Positions 56,436 through 64,000 of a stretch of DNA of 64,000 bases are shown here, one piece after another. How positions within the stretch are numbered: the stretch's first letter is position 1; every line of letters starts with the position of its first letter. The stretch is from assembly GCF_040183065.1 (NCBI RefSeq), contig NC_091123.1, positions 5,832,501 through 5,896,500 of the forward strand. Direction: 5' to 3'. The notes beneath the pieces were generated by a model. That model was not told the DNA's origin and ran no database searches. It saw nothing but the letters and a program-made list of their open reading frames with translations. The stretch comes from Periplaneta americana. Lineage: Eukaryota; Arthropoda; Insecta; Blattodea; Blattidae. Made by a program: the position numbers and the translations under genes.

Positions 56436-57926
56436 CACTGGTCAAAAAAAGTTAAGCATAGTTAGGCATATAACGGTTTTTATTAATTAAAGTAAAATAG
56501 ATAAATTATAATTGGGTTTCTTGGTTCCACAGAATAAACTTAAAAGTAGAAATACACTATTTGTTAACAATGGACTCAATATCAAATGAAAAAGTTGCAT
56601 TGTTTGGAAACAACGGAAAAGATAAGGGAAGTTGAAATTCGTACATCATCAAAGAAAAGGAAATGGTGCTTTCAGTGCCCTGTTTAATAACGTGTTGGTC
56701 CTCCACGAACCCTGAGGCACTCTTGTATGCGACGGGGCATACTCAGTACCAACGCATCTAAGCTCTCCTGAGGCAAATTGTCCCATTCTTCCAAGGCAGC
56801 ATTCCTGAGTTCTTGAATCGCTAATGGGTGATGTGGACGATTGGAAATGGCTCTCCTGAGAAAGCTCCATGCATGCTCTATGCAGTTCATATCCGGTGAG
56901 CATGCTGGCCAATCCATTCTTCGCATCCCATGTTCTACCAGATACCGCTGCACACTATGAGCACGATGAGGCCGAGCATTATCGTCCTGTAGAGTGAACC
57001 CTTCTCCTACAGTCTCTGCAAAACCACTTATTATGGGTTGGAGGATGTTCTCATACACGGCAGCAGTCATGTTTCCCTCTATTGAAACCAGTGGTGTGCG
57101 GCGGCCAAACATGACACCTGCCCAAAACAAGATTGAACCACCAAACTGTTGGTGACGTTCCACGGTCATTGAGGGATGATTTCGTTCCCCTGTTCGTCTC
57201 CATACGCGAATAGAGTTATTGTCAGGGTGTAGGCCCATTCTCACTTCGTCTGAGAATAAATTTCTGGTCCATTGGTCTCGAGTCCAATTCTCATGTGCTC
57301 TAGCCCATCATGCACGAGCACCCCTGTGATGTGGACGGAGTGCTGGAGTCTTGAGTGGTCTTCGAGCATACAACCCTATGTCATGAGGTCTATTGCGCAC
57401 AGTTTGGCTACTTACAACAACACCAGTGGCTTCGCGCAGGTCATGGCGCAGAGTTGTAGCTGAGGCTATAGGGTTCCTACGTGCAGATAACCTTACATAC
57501 CGGTCCTGACCTGGTGTTGTTTTGCGTGGACGGCCCTCGCGAGGTCGATCTGCTATTGACTAGGTTTCCTGGAACTTTCTCCACAGTCTGGAGACAATAC
57601 TCTGATTCACATGAAGGATGTTAGCAACATCAACTTGTCTCATGTTTTGTTCCATCAAAGTGATGATTTTGATGCGGTCTGCCATTGTAAGGGTGTTCCG
57701 AGCCATTGTACTGCACTATGAAGCAAAACGACACTGATTGAACTTCGCTCAAATTACAGGCTTTGTTTACTAGCCGTGATTTGGACGTTACCTAGTGATG
57801 CAGAATAAAACAAATGAAAGAATTTGAATTAGTAAACATAATACGTGCCACATAAAACCAAAAGAAACATAAATATCAGGTATTATAGGGTAAACTGGAA
57901 ATATGCTTAACTTTTTTTGACCAGTG
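56436..57926 (-). mobile_element. Tc1 element, full length
   Basis: TIRs CACTGGTCAAAAAAAGTTAA (25 bp in all, exact) at 56436 and inverted at 57926 are flanked by TA (56434-56435, 57927-57928). The 1491-bp element holds one full-length transposase gene on the minus strand. Confidence 0.95.
56684..57706 (-). pseudogene. Tc1 transposase, two stops from intact
   Basis: The frame from ATG 57706 to the stop at 56684 is 341 codons, normal for Tc1, with no frameshift. N-terminal HTH: MARNTLTMADRIKIITLMEQ, VDVANILHVNQSIVSRLWRK. A basic linker REGRPRKTTPGQDRY has the GRPR-like hook. Catalytic residues: FSDEVRMGL (Asp), LQDDNARPHRA (Asp) and PACSPDMNCIEHAWSFL (Glu), a DD34E-type triad. Two in-frame stops lie at 57560-57562 (TAG after FQET) and 57308-57310 (TGA after RGARA, where Arg or Trp is expected). 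With TIRs intact, the element could still be mobilised in trans. Confidence 0.93.
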
Positions 57927-57928
57927 TA

Positions 57929-58339
57929 ATACAGACTTCAGTGTATCATATATACCGGTACACGTGAATCAACAATAATAAGTGTTAAATTTGTGTGTCT
58001 ACACAGTTTTCTATCAAAATTTCCCGAGTGGATGAAGAGGAACAAGTCAAGGAAACAGAAAAGTGTATCGAATATTAAAATAATAAAATACTCCTTCCTT
58101 AACAAAAACAAAACAAAGCTAGCTCACCTTCTAAATTATGTGTTCAAATTGGTAGCCCTCAGCTGCTTTACAATGTGTCACTCGATCATAGAAACCATTT
58201 AAGGAATGATTTAACCAGGCTTTAGGAATATCTTGCACCACTTCTATTTTTATTTAGTAACACTGAATTTGTACAGAAGCATCAAGTGTGGGTACTTTTT
58301 TAAAAGCTCTTAATGAGCTTTATTCAAAAACAAAAAAAT
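57929..58339. other. no gene recognised
   Basis: A 69-codon frame (57993-58202) shows no motif. Confidence 0.4.
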
Positions 58340-58530
58340 ATATTGGGTGTTCCATTTAAAATAAGAGAGTTGGAGTTACTTCCGATTAAAACAGAAGTAG
58401 AAAAAACTCGGTAATACCATTATTGAGTTCTTAGTATATGGTTATCCCCACACACCAAGTTTCATGTCACTGAACCGTATGCTTCAAAAGTTATTTAGGT
58501 GGTGCGGGACTTTTAACTAACCCTGTATAT
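58340..58530. mobile_element. short MITE
   Basis: TATTGGGTGTTCCATTTAAA at the left and, inverted, TATACAGGGTTAGTTAAAAG at the right give a weak TIR typical of mariner-derived MITEs. Confidence 0.45.
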
Positions 58531-58651
58531 AGTATATGCCTGCTATTATAATAATGAACTTTATAGTGCCTATGCACGTATTTTCACGTTAAGACCTATT
58601 TTCGCTTTTCTGCAGCTATTAACAGCTTTTTTTCACCTTAAGTCATATCCC

Positions 58652-59380
58652 CAGCGAATAGGGATTATAAAGAATGGACATTTCGCGTCGGTAACTTTGA
58701 TGTAGCCGGACTGATTTCAATGACCTTCAAGCCAGCTAAAGCGTGAGATTCTGCTTTCTTCCTAGAGTTGGCGCTGACATCACACAAGCTAGCAGTCGAC
58801 ACAGCGGAAATATAACACACATAATTAATACATCTAGGTACATTATGTACTCAAAATAAATTGGATCCATAAAATAAAAAATCCTTCATTAACTATAATA
58901 TCTAGACTCTAGAGTTCCTTTATAATGAGAGTTGAGACGTTGACCCCAACAACAATTAAAATATGTAATGATTTGATAGCGCTGAAAATGGAAAAACAAA
59001 ACCTTACGAGAAGTAAAACCATATACCTATATTATATTATATACTAATATTAAACGAATTCGATACTTAATTTTATAATGTATTATATTATTTTATAATA
59101 TAATTTATGATATCTGAAATATAAAATATTATTATTACAACTAGTTTGTCACTGAGAAATAAGGAAAAGCCGTTAACTTGAATTTATTTGAAGCAAAGCG
59201 TTACTGGATTATGCAATGAGGTAGGCGATGTTTGGATCCTGTGTCTCAACTCTATTATCTTAGCGTATGCTCGATTACACTACCTCTAGCGCTTGAAAGT
59301 GGAACTAGCCGCTGGAGCATGGAGAAACAAAACACAGGAAAATTCGCTCAGTGTCCATTCTTTATAATCCCTATTCGCTG
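58652..59380. mobile_element. MITE with 29-bp perfect TIRs
   Basis: CAGCGAATAGGGATTATAAA plus nine more bases (58652-58680) is exactly inverted at 59352-59380. The flanks CATATCCC and AAATATTG do not match, so no target duplication is visible. Non-coding. Confidence 0.85.
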
Positions 59381-60104
59381 AAATATTGATCCTCAAAGAC
59401 GGAATTGGTGAGGGAATGACACTGCCACAGCCTAACAATAAATTATATTGCAGTAGTCGAGTAAATGGGCACGACAGTCTTTGTAGGCAGAAAAGTGTCG
59501 GTTCTTTTATTTATGGCGGTAGCGGCAGCCAGCTCAAAAAATCTCGTCAACAATAGAGTTATCCATGCAAAATCTATTGTGAAAAGTTTAAGACTTCTTT
59601 CTTCACACATTTCTGAAATCATTTCTAGCTAGAAACTCTCGGGAAATGCGTCATAATTTTGGTATTGTGCTTCTGTGTTGTGCTACAAAATGCCGAAACT
59701 GAAAACTTCCAAAAGTGTATTAATAAGACAATGGATTTCAGATTTTCAGTGTTTTACAACAGATGAGAAAGTGGTTCTGTGGCAGAACTGTAATAGAGAG
59801 GTAAATGTAATTTTTATTATAAAAATAACTTTTTTATTTCATGTACGAATATGGATCTGAGTTTTCATTTCACAAAAATACTTGGCCCATGTTTATGTAG
59901 GTCTACACCTTCATATTTAATACGCAGCATTACAAACGTAGGTCAGAAAATAAGGTCAGTTTTCGGTAACATGACACCCCTACACCACATGGTACTAACT
60001 CAAAAGCACATTACAAATTTCATCCATCAGTGAAATAACATTCTAAAAGTATAATCTTGTTTCATTTTTGGAATGTTAAATTTACTGCAATCTCAGCAAT
60101 TGTC
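59381..60104. other. no gene recognised
   Basis: Two open frames of about 60 codons (59675 and 59851) have no motif. Confidence 0.35.
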
Positions 60105-60108
60105 TTAA

Positions 60109-60988
60109 GGGGAGAGGATGGTATTTTTTGGTGAAAAATGAGTAAATAAAAAAAAAATCCTTAAAATACTCTGTGATATGTGTGGAATGCATAGCATAAC
60201 ATTTTGTGGGTATTTGTGCCCCTATCAGATGTTGAGTCGCCATTTTTAAACTTCCTGCGTTATGGATTTTTAAATCATTCGCCCACTTTTATTGTTGTTT
60301 CCGGTAAATTAAATTTTCAAAAAAAAATTTTTTTCTTCTTTAAAATACCCTTTGATATATGTGGAATGCATTGCATAACATTTTGTGGGTATTTGTGCCC
60401 TTATCGGATGTTGAGACGTCATTTTTAAACTTCCTGCGCTATGGATTTTTAAATCACACGCCCGCTTTTATTGGTTTCCAGTAACTTCATTTTTTTTGCT
60501 ACATTGCCAGACAAAAATGGATATAATTTCTGAACTATTAAAGATACATGCATGAAATTTAGAACACACATTCTTTAGACTATTAGGAAACTTTTCTCTA
60601 TAACAGAATTTTGTTAATTGATTTCATTTTAAAAATACGTCCGTTTGTTTGCAAGAAAGGAAATCAGAAAATTGTTATTAAATTTTAATTGTTTATTTTA
60701 CAAACGTAGGGACTAATATCAAAATTCTGTTAGATAGTTTGTAGAACATGCTTTTGCAAATACATTGAAAAAAAACTGTTTGAATCTATGTTTAAAAATG
60801 GTTTAGATATATCGGTTTTAGTGCAATCCTGCATTGGGTATATTTTTTCAAACTTGGACCCCCAAATAATTTTTTTTCAAAATATTTTTATTTGGTTAAG
60901 TTGCCACAGCTATGAGCTCTCTACATACAAAAAATTAATATTTTACACCAAATAGGAAAAAAGTTTTAAAAAATACCATCCTCTCCCC
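60109..60988. mobile_element. TTAA-flanked MITE with internal tandem duplication
   Basis: GGGGAGAGGATGGTATTTTT at 60109 is inverted at 60988, with TTAA on both sides (60105-60108, 60989-60992). Inside, a unit of about 178 bp is repeated: GGAATGCATAGCATAACATT near 60183 and GGAATGCATTGCATAACATT near 60361, each followed by TTAAACTTCCTGCG. Non-coding; possibly piggyBac-derived. Confidence 0.85.
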
Positions 60989-61485
60989 TTAAAGCCTATT
61001 TATTTCTCAAGCATTATCAATACTGCCATTTCTCTAGCTTTAAATAGGTAAATTTTTTCGTGGAAGATTGCTCCAGACTAAGAATGTGTGTTGACAGTAG
61101 AAATCATTTCAGTGCTCCTTGTACTGATTGTTTTTAATAAAGAAAGGCTTATTTCACAGCATAGTCTAACAAATACGTAATATAACAACCTGCCTATATA
61201 GGCATATGCCTCAAGGCCATGAATACACTGGTTTTAAAATATTAATTAAAATGTGACTAATTTTAAAATGTTAGACTATATATACTTCAGTAATAAAATG
61301 TGTATATATAAAAGGCTAAAGTTTTTTTTTTGTACTTATGTTTATGAGAATACAAATGGTAAAATGTTATATCAATCGAATCATTTCAAGTAAACACACT
61401 GTATTAATTTTATTTATATCCTTTACGATGTATTTTCATAAATGTTATTGTACCTATTTTAAAACAATAAAAACCTATTTTACAT

Positions 61486-62603
61486 ATGAGCTATTCCATC
61501 TCAAATCAACCGAAATTTAGAGAAAATTGACCTTACAATTTCTAAATACAATGAAACTTTTTTTTGTATGTAGAGAACTGTGATACAATGCTTTGTGCAA
61601 AGTTTGAGGCATCAGAACTTCATAGTGTTTAAATTAAAAATATTTAAATTTATCGTATTTTCATAAAATTAGCACTTTAAACTGTTGTAGCTCCGAAACC
61701 CTTTCACCCAATGATCAAAATCATGGGTTATTTTGATGCTGAGAAATTAAAGTTTATATTGACATATAAACAGATTATTTTACTTTTTATGGAAATGGAG
61801 AAATTTAGATTTTTCCTCATTAAGACGCCTTTGCCTAGGAAAAAATATATAGTTGGATTCCACATTGAAAGTACAAATAAACACACATTTTTTACTGATG
61901 GTATGTTGAGAAGAAAGTATTGAAAATATCAAATAAAGAAAATAAATAGTACGCGCGTGAACTAACCAGCTGACTGTGAGACGGGAGCTAGCCGAGACAA
62001 GCAAGGCCAGGAGACAAACACGTGAGGTGTCGTCTAGTAACGCATAGCTGGGCTAGCTTTATCACAGGTTTTCATAAACACAGGAGTAAAATGACGTCCA
62101 ACGCTTGCTTATCTTCAGCTCTCAGCCAATGGGAGCGGTACTGCGCCGTTCAAGTCCAGGTGTGTGACAATTTATTTAATTCCCTCGAAACTTATTGCCG
62201 TACCACTAAGCAAACAATGCCGAATCCCTCTTAATAATGCAAGGTTTTTCTCAATATTTTTTTACATTTTTACAAATGAGCAAAAAGCCTAAAAGTAAGT
62301 AAAATCAGATTATCTGTCTCTCTGTATACAATAAAAATAAGGATTACTTCTTAACATAACCTACCAAATGTCAGCTTCAAAATGAGCTCCCGTTCAATGG
62401 TCTACAGTAAATGGTTCCAGAGTTCTGAGCACTGAAAGAGGCATGTTTTTATAAAATACACTAAATTTGTCGCTCAACAATACGAAAACCATTTGACTTT
62501 CGATAGTAGCTATATTTTTGCAAATGCACTGTCCTCAGCACCTTGTATAAATAGGGAAAAATGAGAGGTTTTTTACTGATCGATTTCATATGGAATAGCT
62601 CAT
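61486..62603. mobile_element. TIR element, unassigned
   Basis: ATGAGCTATTCCAT at 61486 is inverted at 62603; the match weakens after about 22 bp. The interior is non-coding apart from short frames without motifs. Target duplication unclear. Confidence 0.55.
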
Positions 62604-64000
62604 GTTTCCAACCTATATAGGCACCTAAAACTTATTTTTTTAGTGCCTGAAGATCCAATGTCGGGATAATTAACCTAAAGCAATAAAGTCTCTAATACAA
62701 CAGAGCTCCTGTTAAATGTTTGTATAATTACCCAGGAATCTTTAGTTGTAAAAATCTTCAATCCAAAGAATTGAGAATTTGATTGTGAGAAATCAGATTA
62801 AGTAAAAATGTCTATACACGTAGCTATGACAAACTAAGCTGACAAGACTGCTCTGCAACGAACAGTGCCAATATACCGTATATCCAATCTGTGAACAATG
62901 ATAACAAAATACCTTGAAAATGAGCAAGTCTGAGTGAGATAGGCATATAGTGAAAGTCCATACAGCAATAAAACGTGTTGTCCACACGAACAAAACATAG
63001 AAACATGACTGACTACACGTAGTATGTTAATATACGTCAAGCACCAACTGAATACAGAATGAGCTTATGTGTCTTAAGCTATGTTTACCATATTCCCCGG
63101 AATGTAACAATGCTACTGCTTTTAACAGATCCCGGTAACAATGTCAATTGTTCATTGAACAATACTGAATGAAAAATTAAAGAAGAGAAACAATACAAAC
63201 AATTCTTTAAAATAGATGAAGTATAACACTATTCAGTCTTATATTTATTTTATAGTACCATAAGGCAACATAATGTTCAAACCAATTTCTGGAGTGGTGG
63301 GACTTTTACCAACCCTGGAAGAGCAAATTCTTTTCTTTCCCGGAAAAAAAAAAAAAATAGGATAAGAAATATCTCACTAGAAAACCTTTCCCTCATCAAG
63401 ATATGACTGTTTTTTTTTCTTTTGATATAAGAAAGTCACATTTTAATATAAATATGAGCTGCAATTATTCAATATATAGACAGAATACAGAAGTGTTTAT
63501 TAATAAGAAACCTGAGAACAGAAGCCTCTTCTTCAAAGTGACAAATCTGGTTAGTGACAAGAAACAACAAATTGTCATTTTCCATTTCTCGAATGCGGAG
63601 GTTAGAGACAGGTCCTGTTCCTAAAAAGCAATAGCTTGTCACAGGTCAGTATAACTTTCTTTAATCCAGCTGAAACACTGGTCACATTTTCTCTTAGTCT
63701 GGCACACAAAAATAAAATTGAATTTACATATTTTTACAAGTGCTGAAGGGTTTTATTTGTTATTCATCCACCCTTCATTTATTATAGTGTATTAGCTGAA
63801 ATCACCCGTCGTTGCCTGTGTTTTCCTTTCTACTTCTATTTTTAATTAAACTGGTTCTTAGGCTTTTCGGAAATCTCGGAAATCCAACTACAGACAACCA
63901 AAACGAATTGTCTTTACTAAGCTTTCCTCATCCCTAAAAGATGAATCTTTCTATAGCGTTCACATACTTGAATTAATGAACTTCTTAGCCAAATGCCTGC
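62604..64000. other. no gene recognised
   Basis: AT-rich. Near 63791, TTAGCTGAAATCACCCGTCG resembles the opening of the dispersed repeat at 7171, running off the window. Confidence 0.35.

Noticed and set aside
1-64000. CRISPR arrays, operons, phage or bacterial systems
   Set aside because: No spaced direct repeats of that type and no bacterial coding density; every repeat found fits eukaryotic mobile elements.

Overview
The window looks like insect nuclear DNA, most probably from a cockroach close to Periplaneta americana. The reasons are the AT-rich composition, the lack of any operon-like coding, at least seven tRNA-derived SINE families, and LINE C-termini whose translations (for example [13 protein letters not shown] and RKSSVAAFRLATGHDCLA) I associate with cockroach repeats. 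The species call is recognition, not a database result. I found no intact protein-coding gene of the host. The window is a transposon-dense intergenic or intronic stretch; its only recognisable host-gene sequence is a 5'-truncated processed pseudogene of TFIIE-beta (21958-22500).

Layout. 1-1025: mariner relic split by a LINE. 1895-3644: element with 20-bp terminal inverted repeats (TIRs), a THAP-domain stub and three SINE copies, two of them forming a large hairpin. 5303-5758: tyrosine-recombinase relic with a duplicated tail. 6450-8368: hAT-like relic, dispersed repeat and LINE copy 2. 8588-13114: SINEs, foldback elements and a mariner fusion relic. 13613-15095: mariner-type element with 166-bp TIRs. 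15632-16310: short element inside a SINE. 17245-19079: RNase H-bearing LINE, mariner relic, SINE. 19798-23048: CR1-like LINE tail, two TIR elements and the TFIIE-beta pseudogene. 23464-28076: two hAT elements 111 bp apart, each with a perfect 8-bp target duplication. 30054-31061: R2-like LINE end. 34160-34920: HARBI1-like relic split by a LINE. 35062-39015: SINEs, a pogo-like MITE split by a Penelope-like element (PLE), and a LINE split by a second PLE-like insertion. 39156-43914: third hAT, RTE-type LINE, palindrome, CR1-like LINE and LINE copy 3. 45392-48285: mariner-type element and LINE copy 4 inside a SINE. 49578-52890: pogo-like MITE, SINE, and a TIR element hosting a mariner. 53321-57926: hAT-like element, SINE and a nearly intact Tc1 element. 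58340-62603: four short TIR elements.

Nothing here works as a pathway. The value is the stratigraphy: several insertions carry exact target-site duplications (7-15 bp for retroelements, 8 bp for hATs, TA or TTAA for others), so relative ages can be read. Removing single insertions rejoins older reading frames in at least three places: the mariner at 216/1002, HARBI1 at 34254/34686, and the LINE reverse transcriptase at 38169/38910. Coding relics almost always carry stops, frameshifts or deletions. The least decayed is the Tc1 transposase at 56684-57706, which has two in-frame stops and no frameshift.

The longest stretches with no recognised feature are 31062-34159, 43927-45391 and 62604-64000. 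They are AT-rich and could be introns, UTRs or old repeats. I could run no alignment, so family assignments rest on motif recognition.
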